Assembly (NCBI RefSeq): GCF_037975245.1
Contig: NC_092571.1
Coordinates: forward strand, 28,252,564-28,316,563
Length of the DNA stretch: 64,000 bases
From: Apostichopus japonicus
Lineage: Eukaryota; Echinodermata; Holothuroidea; Aspidochirotida; Stichopodidae
Direction: 5' to 3'
Below are positions 1 through 11,911 of this stretch, in pieces. The stretch's first letter is position 1. Each line of letters begins with the position of its first letter. The notes under the pieces were generated by a model. The model searched no databases. It was given only the letters and a program-made list of their open reading frames with translations, and was not told the DNA's origin. The translations under genes were made by a program, and so were the position numbers.

Positions 1-205
1 CCTGTATCGAACAATACTAGTTCTGTTTTTGGTGACATATTTTGCCTTAATCTAGGGATCAAACATGATGCTAACCAACTGGAAAATCATTTGTGATTCC
101 TTAAGCCGGATCTCGAAAGAGATACTTTGAACAGACTTTATGTTAATGAAATGGAGGTAAACGACAAAGGCAAATGAATATATATAAATGAAAATCGTGA
201 TGGGT
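1..205 (-). repeat. Body of a tRNA-derived SINE (partial copy, runs off the window edge)
   Basis: This stretch matches 10640-10860 almost base for base, sharing the segments around 'ctgtatcgaacaata' and 'gccggatctcgaaagagata'. At 10.5-10.9 kb the same sequence is joined to a tRNA-like head, so this is the non-tRNA body of the same SINE family. The body ends where a GGAT microsatellite takes over at about 206. The left end is cut by the window. Confidence 0.7.
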
Positions 206-775
206 TGGAAAAACAAGATGGATGGATGGATGGATGGATGGATTGGATGGATGGATGGATGGATTGGATGGATGGATGGATGGATTGGATGGATAGGTGG
301 ATGGATGGATGGATGGATGGATAGGTGGATGGATGGATGGATGGATGGATGGATGGATTGGATGGATTGATGGATGGATGGATTGGATGGATAGGTGGAT
401 GGATGGATGGATGGATAGGTGGATGGATGGATGGATGGATGGATGGATGGATGGATGGATGGATGGATGGATGGATGGATGGATGGATGGATGGATGGAT
501 GGATGGATGGATGGATGGATGGATGGATGGATGGATGGATGGATGGATGGATGGATGGATGGATGGATGGATGGATGGATGGATGGATGGATGGATGGAT
601 GGATGGATGGATGGATGGATGGATGGATGGATGGATGGATGGATGGATGGATGGATGGATGGATGGATGGATGGATGGATGGATGGATGGATGGATGGAT
701 GGATGGATGGATGGATGGATGGATGGATGGATGGATGGATGGATGGATGGATGGATGGATGGATGGATGGATGGA
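206..775. repeat. (GGAT)n microsatellite, about 570 bp
   Basis: This is a nearly pure GGAT tetranucleotide array, interrupted in its first 200 bp by 'GGATT' and 'GATAGG' variants and perfect from about 420 to 775. All three frames stay open, giving artefactual MDGW or SIHP protein repeats; no gene is implied. It appears to have expanded from the 3' end of the adjoining SINE. Confidence 0.97.
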
Positions 776-906
776 TATCGATAGATATATCGATAGATAT
801 ATCGATATCGATATAGATATCGATAGATATATATATATATTTATGTAGATGTAGATGTAGATATAGATATAGATGTATGTATGGATATAGATATAGATGT
901 ATGTAT

Positions 907-966
<60 letters not shown>

Positions 967-1045
967 AGATATAGATATGTATATAGAATAATAGATATGT
1001 ATATATAGATGTATGTATAGATGTATGTATATATGTATGTAATTA
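776..1045. repeat. Compound GATA/AT/TATG microsatellite
   Basis: The tract mixes ATCGATAG and AGATATAG units, a pure AT run of about 50 bp (roughly 909-958) and TATGTA units. It continues the GGAT array and has no coding features. Confidence 0.95.
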
Positions 1046-1306
1046 AGATACTATTTTTTTTAAACAGCTGCTTAAACAACATGTCCAATGCTATCATAAA
1101 TAAATAGTATATGGACGATTTTCCACCAAATTTGCGTACCTTTGTTAGTAGCTGGTACAGAATCGGAAAGATACTACGATCATTTGCAATTGCTAAAAGC
1201 TCCTCTGGAGTTCCAACCATTGAAGAAATCAGAAAATAATTAACCTCATAATGTTACTTTTAATAGCAACGTTATCTAATGTTCAATAATATTTACACAT
1301 AATGCA

Positions 1307-2338
1307 TCAACGCCTTGACCTTATTATATCAATAATAGCCTGCTGGACAATGTTATATTCTCCAAACGAACCGCTGCATTGAACAATTATTGATCCATCG
1401 ATACTTGATCCATAATCGAACATTCTCAGTATTAGTGAATCGTTCATCCTACTGATATTATACCGCCAATCTTCCAGTGGGACGTAAATCCATTCCAATA
1501 CAACTCCATTCACATTACTGGTACAAGTTAGAGTAATATTTTCTCTTTTATTTTTGTTGGCTGTGTAGCGGGATGGATAAATCGATACCGAGAATGTCGG
1601 TAAAATCACCAATGGTCCGAAGGAACAAGATCTGTTATAGCTTCGATAGGGAGCAGGTAACTGTTGGGTAACACTACAGATAAAGGTAGCACCATTAAGG
1701 GATAAATCTGGGTAGGTAGAAAATGATAGTGATTTTGAACGCTGCTGCTCAATCTCGATTAAATCTGTGCCATGTATTTGCTGATGTTGTGCATCCCTTT
1801 CAACGCAGAGGGATATATCAACCGGTGGATCTCCTTCTCCTGTTGTACAGTTAAACTGGAACGGTTCTTGCCATTGACTAACAAAACGGGACACATGACT
1901 TTCGTAGTTAGACGTACACCGAGGGTACTCTTTAGATGGGCTGTAAATAATCTTTAAGACTAAATATTGCAAATTTGGCCTTGTGCAGACGAAAAAGTCC
2001 TCATTGACTCGCGTTACATCGAAAATTTTTAAAATACAAGCTGATTCATTTCTGTTAAAGATAACATTATCTGGTATAGCAGGGCCAAATGAACCACTCC
2101 TAACATAAGTGACTTTGTCTCCCTCTATCAGACAATCACCAGTAACATGTAAATGACAGATGAGATCAACCGTGTCCCCCTCAAGAACTTCAAATATATT
2201 CTCCTTCGTGGTATATTCTGTAAATTGGAATGATCTTCTGAATCCACTGGTGCCTTTAACTATGCATAGACTGACAACTAAGGCAATCAAAGAAAAGACA
2301 GAGTTTGAAGGGAAACGTCGAACGATGGTTATCTTCAT
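1307..2338 (-). CDS. Secreted or membrane-bound protein with three Ig-like domains
   Basis: The uninterrupted 343-residue frame starts with a typical signal peptide: basic residues, then a hydrophobic stretch at about residues 14-29. Three Ig-like domains follow, each with a plausible Cys pair: C61/C118, C164/C221 and C272/C321. A DxxRxxxDFFxC-like motif precedes the second Cys of domain 1, resembling the V/I-set 'DxGxYxC' signature. Several N-x-S/T sites suggest glycosylation. No transmembrane segment is visible. A fair splice donor (ATAAG|GTCAAG) at 1320/1319 leaves open that the last residues are intron and that the gene continues to a membrane-anchor exon at lower coordinates. The coding part has no intron. 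Two partial copies lie in the window (4107-4380 and 61110-61706), so it belongs to a local multicopy family. Role in adhesion or immune recognition is inference from the fold only. Confidence 0.75.
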   Translation of the reverse strand: MKITIVRRFPSNSVFSLIALVVSLCIVKGTSGFRRSFQFTEYTTKENIFEVLEGDTVDLICHLHVTGDCLIEGDKVTYVRSGSFGPAIPDNVIFNRNESACILKIFDVTRVNEDFFVCTRPNLQYLVLKIIYSPSKEYPRCTSNYESHVSRFVSQWQEPFQFNCTTGEGDPPVDISLCVERDAQHQQIHGTDLIEIEQQRSKSLSFSTYPDLSLNGATFICSVTQQLPAPYRSYNRSCSFGPLVILPTFSVSIYPSRYTANKNKRENITLTCTSNVNGVVLEWIYVPLEDWRYNISRMNDSLILRMFDYGSSIDGSIIVQCSGSFGEYNIVQQAIIDIIRSRR

Positions 2339-4106
2339 ACTATAGTAATTGATCGTATAGCTGGAGGAGAAAGATTGTAACCATGTTTAACATCACTATA
2401 AAATCTGGACAACAATAGTGACCTATAATTGGAGGACGCAAGAAATACTAATACCATAGTAGAAACTGGTATTTTGTAATGAAACAGAAGATTACGTGAA
2501 AATCGAATACAGATGGCGAAATTTGAAAGAGGAACAATCTGAATGGTAAAATAAAATTGGTATTCTTCACACAGAAGGGTTGATATCAAAATCTTAACAA
2601 TTATTCGAAGCGTTAATAATGGCTCTTATGAGGAAAGTTGAGTGGTTTACCTAAATTAAACGTAAATTAATGCTGTTTTAAGTAATACAATTTAATGTTC
2701 TTGTCAATTTCTCATTACAAACAATATATTACCGAATATTGTTGAATAATGCGGTGTACATTATAATCGAGGCTTAGGTTTTAAAACTGTATACTGTATC
2801 AACGATCGAGAAGGAAAGAATCATACATTACCCAATTTTACGATAAGACTACTACTTGTAAATGTATTCCTTGCGTAAACACTGCTTCCTTGTGGTAATG
2901 TCAAAGCAGTCATTGGAAATCGAAACCTGCTTAGACATTTAAAGAGACGAACGAACGCTTTGAGTAATGAATTGAATGAACGAATGAAAAATTTCATGAC
3001 TAGATTTGAAAAAGAAAGTACTTCATTAATTTTTTTTATCAGATATTGTCTGATATTTGTCGGGGAAAAATGTAAGTTTAAGTTAAGAGCCTGTGTAAAA
3101 TGAAAATGTCATACCGTTTACGGTGACGTAGGAAGTCGGGGCAGTTTTGGAATCTTTCGAAGTCAAGTTTTATTATGTAGAGGCTTCTGCATTGCCAAAA
3201 TGTAGGACAGAAATTTTTGTTAGCATTCATTTCATAACTCTGAATATATTCTTTCTCTCAAACTGGGAATATTTCTTACCATTCACTTTTTTATTCTGAT
3301 TGTGACTTTCTTTCTTGATTTCCTCCATAATTAACGTCCACATTTCTATATAAAAAGTCGATATTTTGATTAGGCCTATTATCAGTTGTCACATTCTGTA
3401 CAATTATTTGCTAATGGAAAGGATCCTGCTGAACAAGTAAGCGCTGCTGTAGAGTAAATTCATATAGGTACTCAATTGGGGGTTTGAACATACCCGCCCG
3501 CCCACCCCTCTTACCCCTGTGCCTACAATTATGGTTACTTCAGGTCCGAACATTATAAGAATTATGATTATTACTGACAAAGCTGATAAACTTATCAACA
3601 GCATCCGAGTCCAAGCCCTTTATACTATCTAAATGTTGGTGCTTTGACATTTCTTCAACCATCATTAAATGGCTACTTACAACTCCATAGTCATATGTTA
3701 CCTCTTCATTCTTCTCACTTTAAAATTTGTGATCAGAAACCTTCACTCTTTGGAACTGGAGCCTGTCGTAAATAAACTCAGAAACCTCAGAAAGGTTCAG
3801 CATTTAGCTTTGCAGTTATTGTGCGACGATTCGTATTGTCCTCGTTAAGTTGACGTAGTTTGGTAACAGCTAATCTTAGAGTCCTTAGATCATGATGATC
3901 TGGGACTTGGGAGGACGGAACAATTATATAAAAATGACGGATAACAGCACAACTATAACTATCATAGGCTTATTGTCTTGGACGTTATAATCCAAAATCT
4001 GCAGATAAATCCTAACGTTCTCAGAACTTCTTGTTTCTTTCATAAAAACTGTTACACTGAACAGTGAGTGGTCCATCGACCTATACATATAATAAATCAA
4101 AAACAT
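2339..4106. other. Gene-free AT-rich stretch
   Basis: This is upstream of the Ig-like gene on its strand and could hold its promoter. Only short open frames are present, without recognisable domains. I saw no clear TATA box, RNA gene or transposon ends. Confidence 0.5.
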
Positions 4107-4380
4107 TCAGCTGTAATGAATCGTTCATCCTATACTGATATTATACCGCCAATCTTCGAGGGGAATATAATTAGTCCATTCCAAAGACAACTCCATTCAC
4201 ATTACTGGTACAGGTGAATATTGTATTCTTTCATTGGGTTGATGGAGCAGTGCGGTGGATGGATCGATACCGAGAATGTCGGTAAAAGCATCATCAAATG
4301 GTCCAAAGGAACCAGATTTGTTATCTTGGATAGGGAGCAGGTAACTGTTGAGTAACACTGCAGGTTAACGGAGCATTGTT
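4107..4380 (-). pseudogene. Decayed partial copy of the Ig-like gene (domains 2-3)
   Basis: The sequence follows 1437-1700 of the intact gene with many small insertions and deletions. Shared stretches include 'aatcgttcatcct', 'ccattcacattactggtaca' and 'atcgataccgagaatgtcgg'. Frame-breaking indels and missing 5' and 3' parts make it a relic. It is in the same orientation as the intact gene, about 2 kb away, and points to old tandem duplication. Confidence 0.85.
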
Positions 4381-6320
4381 AACGACTGAATCCAGATATG
4401 ATTAAAGTGTTGCAAGATCGGTATTTCGAAGACCGTTTTAAGTTTTCGTCCGTCACGTGATATATTCTATCTTCATAAAGCAGATATAATGTCATGTATA
4501 ATAGATGAATTTCCTTCTTCTTTGTTAAGCGGGTAAAACAATATGCTCTGAAATAGGTTAAAAATAACACTGTACTGTTTTCACTTCCATTAGTCATACG
4601 GGGTAAGTAAAAACCAGACGAATTAATCGAAACATACACGCCAGTTTTTTGGTACTTGGCGTAGGCAGGTAGGGCTAAAATGAGATGTCGTCCAGGGGAT
4701 GCTTAAGAGAAGGGACACCACCCCCTCCCCCAGTAAGAAACTTGTTATAATGGAAAGGGGGGTCTTAGTGCAAAATGTTGCTATAAATTTGCGACAAATG
4801 TTGGAAGAATTTTCGACTATAGATTGTACTGCATATACATAGTACATATTTACGTACTGTACACCAGAAATTTTAGTGATATTGTTTTACCAGGGGGATC
4901 CCTGCATTTAACTGGAGGGCTAAGGCAGCTGTCGGGGAAATTTTATGTTGGAAAACTTAAAACTTCAGCACACTCTTAATCCTGACTGTTTTCCACGTAC
5001 GTTGAACAACGGTAAAGTTGATTCGGGCTGCGATCTGTCTTTGTAGTTGGGCTTTAGGAACAAGGGTTGAGGGCGGTGTAGCATATTGGTGAGATAATTG
5101 CACTTGTTCGTGCACAGGTAATATCCTCGTTGACCTTTTTTTTTTAAATAATGTTTGTAAGGATAGGGGACAATGTCAACTTTTGTGACTCCAAATTACA
5201 ACTGAAAAGTCATAATTTAATACCCAAAATGTTGATTAACTGCAGCATTTATTTATATTATTATGATTTACTTTTAAGCATTTTAAGTTTGTAAAATAAG
5301 GAGACAAAGAAGATCTTTCGGTTGATTCATTTTCCTTTTAATTTGTTATTCATGATGAGAACTTTTCAGCGTGTTATAGATCCGCCTTGAAGAAGGGCCT
5401 AACACTCAGGAACTAACAAGCCTGATTCAAGTATTATGCCAAGGAAAAACACAGCAGCACAATGGTTACGTAGTAGCTTTCTGAAAACATAGAGATGATG
5501 CAAACTTAAGGGTGAAAATGTTACACCTTTAAGGCGAATTCTTTAATTAATCCGTATGTAAAACAACCGTTATTTTCTTTAAATCTCTTGACGTTCTTAT
5601 TAAAGGAGAATCAAAGCAAACCACCTTCTTCGGCAATTAAGCTATACAACGTTGTGAAATGTTACTTCATCATTTAAAAAATCTCGTCCATATTTTTTTC
5701 ATTCCGTTTTTCTTTGCATATTTTCAAAGGTGAATGCAAATATTGTTGACACTGAAACCATAACCAGTATTACGTCGTGTCAAGAACTGCAACATGTTAT
5801 GTTAATTTGACAAACCCATATTTATCACAGAAAATGTGCATTTAATAAAAAATAATAATATTACATGATGCAAATATATGTTACTCGATGATTTAAATTT
5901 AGACTTGCTCAAGTCTTCAGTCACGCGTGCATAACCACACATTCAAACTTTTGATCTTGTAAAAAATGGAATTATAAATTCAGTTAATGTTTTGGCATTG
6001 CGAATATACAGTAACCTTTATTTTGATTCAAGTTTAATGCATTTATCTTTGTTGCTACATCATACAATTTTTTTGGTGAGTTCATGTAAAAAAGAGTTTA
6101 GTTTTAATTATTGGCCGGATAGTCGATTAATTAAAATTAAAAGAATTGGAATATTCTTCTAATTTATCTCAGCCGGTGCTATAGCATTTCAGTTTCTGAT
6201 CGCTAATTCGTGAATGATGACGAAAGCCTATAGTTGCACATTAGGATTCGTCCCAAAATATCAAGTATTTAACAATGACTTGGAACAATAGTAGCCAAAG
6301 TCACTTCGCTACCGCTAACA
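4381..6320. other. Gene-free AT-rich stretch
   Basis: Open frames are short (86 residues at most), low in complexity and without family motifs. No terminal repeats or RNA genes were recognised. Confidence 0.5.
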
Positions 6321-6324
6321 ACCA

Positions 6325-6444
6325 TCCCCCTCCCCCCCCCCCCCCCAAGAAAAATATATATGTATATATATATATATACTGTATATATATATATATATAC
6401 TGTATATATATATATATACTGTATATATATATATATATATATAT
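6325..6444. repeat. Poly-C run followed by interrupted (AT)n microsatellite
   Basis: A run of C with few interruptions (about 6327-6347) is followed by AT repeats broken at regular intervals by 'actgt'. The compound AT/ACTGT unit is about 22-26 bp. Confidence 0.9.
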
Positions 6445-7408
6445 TAAAAATAAGCATTTCCAATGGTATGTATGCATAAGCTGCGTTAGAATAAGTTAAA
6501 ATTTAATAGTCATTAATTGGCTTGAAACTTTACAAGTAAAAAACAATTTGCAAATATGAAAATATTCTAAAGTTTCCTTTAAGGCATTTTTACGATATAA
6601 ATAGGCTATAGTTAACATTAGTTACAAGGTATCATAAATTAAATACCCTGGATTGCATTTCGTTATTAGAAAAGAATGCTTACTTGTCAAAAACATCAGA
6701 TAGTTACAGGAATAATAAAAAATGATTTTATTTTATATCACATTCTTTCCATGCATTTAACGTTCTATAGGATACATTGCATGTACATCAATAGTGTCAT
6801 TTCTAAAAATAGAAACTACTCTTTTGGCAATAATACCGAAACATCAAGAGAGGTGAAATTGTCCTACCAATAATCAGTAAGAAGTAACAACTGTTAAAAT
6901 GAAATTGTTTGAAGTTTATTAACATAAAATGTCAAAGGTCATGGGATCAGTAAGATTCATGTACCTCAAACTTGATGAGACAGAGTGATGATATCATAGT
7001 TGACATTATACCCAAATTTTGGGATGAGGTCTGCAATTCACTTCATTGCATACTTATTTCATTTGCATTTTGTATGTAGTCAAGTAACCAAGTTATTTGT
7101 AAAAGTCAGCATTAAATTAATCGACGAAACAGGATTATTGGCAGCTATCGAGAGGGTAGACTTAAATGTTGTCTAGGGTTATACAGAATATACTAAGATT
7201 GAGAGAATATGGTGAGGTCCACTCTTTGAGTGTTCATCGTTTTAATGTCATCATCATTGAATAATTTATGTTGCTCTAAACTCAATGGGCTCTTGAAATG
7301 ATTCCATGAGTACTGTATTAGATCTACATGCTATGCACATCAACTTGGACACTCATCAAGTTATCCGGAAAAAAAGTTCAGTGATCGTGCACCAAGAGAG
7401 AGGTCACT
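6445..7408. other. Probable 3' flank of the Death-LRAT gene
   Basis: No coding feature is recognised. On the minus strand an AATAAA occurs near 6915-6920, about 490 bp beyond the stop codon, and could serve as the poly(A) signal of the gene ending at 7409. The frame at 7306-7533 on the plus strand is only antisense to the LRAT exon. Confidence 0.35.
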
Positions 7409-10400
7409 TCAATTCTGAAATAATGTTAAGAATTTTGGAACAAATGGCAGAACATCTCCTACTACTTCACCTTGAATGGAAAAGGCTTTGCCTATTTTAC
7501 AAAATGTTGCCAGAGTTTCACAATTATTGTTGATAAGGTCAAACTCCTGACTAGAATTATACAGCATATCATAAGCCCTTGCCACGACTACATCAGTGGG
7601 ATCACATTCCGGGTATTGAACACGTCTCACACCACCCCTGGGGAACATAATATCTTCACATTTTATAAGAACAGGAACACCTGTCCTGTGGATCACTTTG
7701 ATTTTTTCTTTTTCATTTTCAGATATGTGTAAAAATATCGCATGATGATCATAGATCAGAGAACGACGGAAAACAATGTGGTCTCCACGTTGTAACTTAT
7801 TGACATCTGTAACTTTATCATGCCTCAGCTTAGACAAAACCAGGCTACGTGGAATCTTGTACGAGAATTTTTTATTATCCCAGACTAAATGAAGCTTTGC
7901 AGATTCTGTTGTTGGAAACCATTCAGCTGCACAGGAGTTGCATACAAGACTCACGACCGATGATTCATCACTGTGAGATTTTAGTTCTTTATAAGAGTTT
8001 ATTCCACATACGCATGTAAGGAGTACGCCCTCTGCTGGAATATAGAGAGAAAAACAGTTAATATTGACACAAATGTTGGAAGCTAAATTGAACTTTGAAA
8101 TAATACTCAACTGACATGTATGAAAATAGCTTAAATAGAGAATCAATTAAAAAGATTAATCATCGATACATGTAAATCAAAATTTTGGAAAAATTTGACA
8201 AAAACATCTCCTATAGAATGAGCCATATCACCCCCCCCCCCTCACCTCGAACCTCTGACTGTTATTTGGGGGGATATAGTTCAGTCTGGATTTCTTTATC
8301 CACCAGTGAAGAATTGGACCACTATTATAGTTGTATCCCGCCCCACCCTTTTTTAATGTCAACCACGCAAACTATATATTAGTCAGATTTTATACTGATA
8401 CAGAACTGATTTATAGTCTAAATATTCCTCAGAATAACCATTTGACAAAAGTTTACTTTTCTGGGGGAGGACTCCCATACCCCCTGTATTCAGTGTCAAT
8501 GACCAAAGTGCAGTCCCTCTCTTTTAACAAGATTGAGCCCCAAACCAAAATCAGTTGGGGGAATTTACAGTATAATTTCAGCCCTTCCCCCCCCCCCATA
8601 CCGTTAGAATTATGTGCATTGTACTATTGAGTTGGATTGAAATATTAAAACAACATCACTTTAATGAGCATGGGAAATAACAGTTTTCTGTACGAGAGTG
8701 CATGACAAAACCAGACTAGAGTGCCTATAGGTAATTATGATGATACGTGCGTGGCTGGATCAGCTGCTATCAATGTATCTGCTTGACTGTTTAAAGTTCT
8801 TCCAAAGTTACTAATGGGGAAGTACAGGAAATGCATGTCAGTAATATTTTGAGAGTGAATGTAGTCTAAAAGAAGATGGGGAAAGTATCTTTACTTACCG
8901 CTCTTTTAAAGTTTTGCTCAGATTTTAAGAAGGGATTTGTATTTGGCGAACAAAAGAGATGACATAGTCATCTAAGATATCATAACATCATTAGTTTGTG
9001 TTAACATGCCCTGCAGAATGAGGCTTTCAGTAAAATACAACGCATACCTCTACTTGGTGCTCTGGCTTGAACAATCTCGTAGCAGTCTTCAGAAGTCTCC
9101 ACCGGACCATCTGAAAATGAAAAAAAGAAACATATTTAAACTGAGTGACAACCATCCAGGTGGTGAATTGCAGATTTAGAAACGTTACTTGTTCCCCTAC
9201 TTTTAATTCCTTGTTGAAAAGACAAAACACCAGAATGCAAAGATGCATAGTGGTTTCGATGATGTAACATTCAGCTATTTTCTGCATGAATCTGACGTCA
9301 TGTATAGTGAGGGTGTACAACATATTTGAAGTTAGTAATACAGTGAAAAGCAGTGCGATATGACAAACAATAAATTCACAATGACACAGGCTGTCCTGAA
9401 ATGACGATTGACCTCAACAACAAGCTTCTTTTACTTAATTTGGTAGATACATGAACATACTAAATATGACATCAGTCCTTGTGAAATATTGTGTAAAACA
9501 TGGTTCCACAATCTGACCCCTGGTGAACTCAAATGACCATTGGCCTCCGCCAACAACATGAAGGTTTCTTGTACTCAATGTGCACGGTACAATTACATAC
9601 CAAATATGCGATCTGTCCAAGCTTCACTTACGATATTATATTTAAGAAGATGTGTTAGTGTGGAGAGACAGGTAAGCGGGGAGTGAAGTAAATGTGTGTC
9701 AATTGACCTCCAACGAAAGCAATCATAGACTCCTTAAATTTAATATGGTACATCTACAAACGAAATATGAGATCTGTCCTTTCTTGCAATATCATGTTTA
9801 CAAGGTTGTCACGATTTTACCTGTTGTCCCGAAAGACCTTTGACCTACACCAAAAACATCAGGCTTCCTGTACTCAATGTGGTACGTCTACAAACTAAGT
9901 ATGAGGTCCGCCCATGCTTCCCTTCTTGCGATATCGGGTTTTTACAATGTTTTCACAATTTGACCCCTGGTGACCCCAACTGACCTCCACAAAAACAATA
10001 AGCTTCTTGTACTCAATGGGGTACTGTACTTCTAAATATAAAGTTTGCCCAAGCTTCCCTTTGTGAGCTATCGTGTTTACAAGGTTTTCACAGTTTGACC
10101 CCGAGTGACCCTAAATTATCTTGCCCTCCACAGAAAACAATAGGCTTCCTGTACTCAATGTGGTACGTTTACACACGAAATATGAGGTCTGCCCAAGCTT
10201 GAGATATTGTTTTTACAAGGTTTCCACATTTTGACCCCTGGTGACCCCAAATTACCTTTGACACAGAAAACAATAGGCTTCTTTTACTCAATGTGGTACA
10301 TCTACACACTTAACGTGAAGTTGGGCCAACTTTCCCTTCTTGAGATATCGTGTTTACAAACTGGGTGTCACAAACGCACAAACTCACACCACACGCACAC

Positions 10401-10432
10401 CCACACCCACACAAACAAACACCCACTCACAT

Positions 10433-10463
<31 letters not shown>

Positions 10464-11885
10464 AATCGTAATGAGTTGGAAAAACAAGAACAGTGAAAAG
10501 ACTTTCAGCATCCACCGGGATTCGAACCACGGGCCTTCCGCTCTGTACGCGGACACCCTAACCACTACGCTATGGACGCTGATTGTATGTCCAGAGGTTC
10601 GAAACCGGTAAGGAAGGTCGTAATTCCACTGTAGGCGTTTGTCACCTGTATCGAACAATACCAGTTCTGTTTTTGGTGACATATTTTGCCTTGCTTTAGA
10701 GATCAAACATGATGCTAACCAAATCGAAATCATTTTTGATTCCTAAAGCCGGATCTCGAAAGAGATACTTTGAACAGACTTGATGTTAATGCAATGGAGG
10801 TAAACGACAAAGGCAAATGAATATATATAAATGAAAATCGTAATGAGTTGGAAAATCAAGAACAGTGAAAAAACTTTCTGCCTCCACCAGGATTTGAACC
10901 TTTAAATTTTGATCACCTTGCATAACAAATACTGCTAAATCTGCTCTGCCAACCTTCTTTAGAGCGTTGGCTAAACAGCCAATGGTCGGTCGTTGCGCAG
11001 ATGTCCGCTTCCATTGTAGCAGTGTCTGATATTTCTTTTCTTTGCTCTCTCTGTTATCTTGTTCAATGTCATCAAGGTTTGCTTCAGTCAGTCCTAGTTG
11101 TCTTCCAAGGAATTTCCACCCCACAAGCTTTCCTGCCAAATCCTGAAAATTGAAATAATTGGCATGAAACACATTTCAAACACACATATACAGTAGGTGT
11201 GTTTTACATTCAGACCGAGGTCCCCATTGTTTCTTTCATTGTTTGAATCCACGCACCCTAACCTTAGCAATACCCTATAACAATAGAAATCTACTGAGGA
11301 TGTGGTGATTCCTTTGAAATGACGTCTGAGGACCTGGAATTCCTCAGTCAGAATACAGAACAAGAGCACAAGCACCCATGCTCACACACCCATTATATAT
11401 GACTATATACATATGCAGCGAGGTGTGGAGGGGAAGGGACATCGTGTAAGGCCACATACACTCTCAGTTTATCGTCGTGGCTCTAACCTCTGCAAAATAG
11501 GAGGGGGGAAGGGTAGGGGTGGAGATTAGGACACCCAGTATATTCACAGAGCGTGTTGTATAGAAGAAAATTAACAGGAAATCAATCTGACCGGTACTTT
11601 GGTATCGAGAAACTTACCCCTCACATGGCTCCGGCCACACTTGTAAGCTGATCCCTTGTAATGAGAGTGTTCCATGCTTTCGGTAAATTGCGTATCCATG
11701 CCTTACGGTTCTCAACGGAACACATGCTATACGTCATATATTTGGGTGAAAGAATTGACTAAAGAAGATGAGAAATGAGCGATAAAGAAAATAATAAGGA
11801 AACGAGTAATCAATTATCAAACCTGAAGTAAGGATTCAGAAGCTAGTGCAGTATTTTCTTGGTCTTGCACATCATTACCTGCCAT
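7409..11885 (-). CDS. Death domain-LRAT domain fusion protein, four coding exons, 325 residues
   Basis: Coding exons read 11885-11823, 11142-10917, 9110-9048 and 8034-7409. All junctions carry GT/AG, phases run 0,1,1, and the splice is stop-free. An acceptor at 11913/11912 implies a separate 5' UTR exon. Residues 22-96 form a Death domain: WKFLGRQLGL, DDIEQDN and LLQWKR are its usual helix motifs. Residues about 198-300 match the LRAT/H-rev107 acyltransferase fold. The start LQRGDHIVF, a YDHHAIFLHI segment (H214 or H215), KVIH (H233) and NNCETL (C289) correspond to the family's His-His-Cys set, though the usual NCEHF is NCETL. Four Cys in C-x-C and C-x2-C pairs (about 125-151) precede it and may bind metal. 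Death domains assemble signalling complexes; LRAT-type enzymes move acyl groups on phospholipids. The join suggests lipid chemistry coupled to death or innate signalling, which is inference. Confidence 0.82.
9420..10365. repeat. Degenerate tandem satellite, about 140-bp period, about seven units
   Basis: It lies in the intron between the Death-domain exon and the 63-nt linker exon. The recurring segment 'gcccaagcttcccttcttg' followed by 'gatatcgtgtttacaagg' occurs near 9472, 9617, 9775, 9909, 10048, 10190 and 10324, giving periods of 134-158 bp. Each unit also contains 'tttgacccctggtgacc' and 'cttcttgtactcaatg'. Divergence between units is high, so the array is old. Confidence 0.88.
10440..10660 (-). 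mobile_element. tRNA-derived SINE with intact tRNA-like head
   Basis: On the minus strand the head contains an A-box-like TAGCGTAGTGGTTAGGG (10572-10556) and a perfect B box GGTTCGAATCC (10528-10518), spaced as in tRNA promoters for RNA polymerase III. It is followed by a non-tRNA body and an AT-rich microsatellite tail (10436-10463), typical of SINE 3' ends. It is not a functional tRNA: the acceptor arm does not pair and the body runs on. Confidence 0.85.
10640..10905 (-). mobile_element. Second copy of the same SINE, next to a splice donor
   Basis: This copy shares the body with 1-205 and the tail region with 10466-10500. Its head is reduced to a B-box remnant, GGTTCAAATCC (10900-10890). 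It lies in the intron immediately beyond the Death-domain exon: only about 12-16 bases separate it from the donor at 10916. The two SINE copies stand head to tail. Confidence 0.8.
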
Positions 11886-11911
11886 TTTCCTATATTTACA
11901 TCAGTTGTGAT

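Noticed and set aside
297-848. Plus-strand MDGW repeat proteins
   Set aside because: Same microsatellite read on the other strand.
1135-1216. Small minus-strand frame starting [14 protein letters not shown] with a donor-like AAGGTACGC
   Set aside because: It could be an exon, but no acceptor precedes it and joining it to the Ig-like gene is out of frame or hits stops; not enough to call.
138-1220. 360-residue minus-strand frame with SIHP repeats
   Set aside because: It is the translation of the GGAT and GATA microsatellites; all frames are open and no domain is present.
7306-7732. Plus-strand frames at 7306-7533 and 7472-7732
   Set aside because: They are antisense to the well-supported LRAT exon and show no motifs.
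10504-10580. tRNA gene on the minus strand
   Set aside because: A and B boxes are present, but there is no paired acceptor stem and a SINE body and tail follow; called as SINE.
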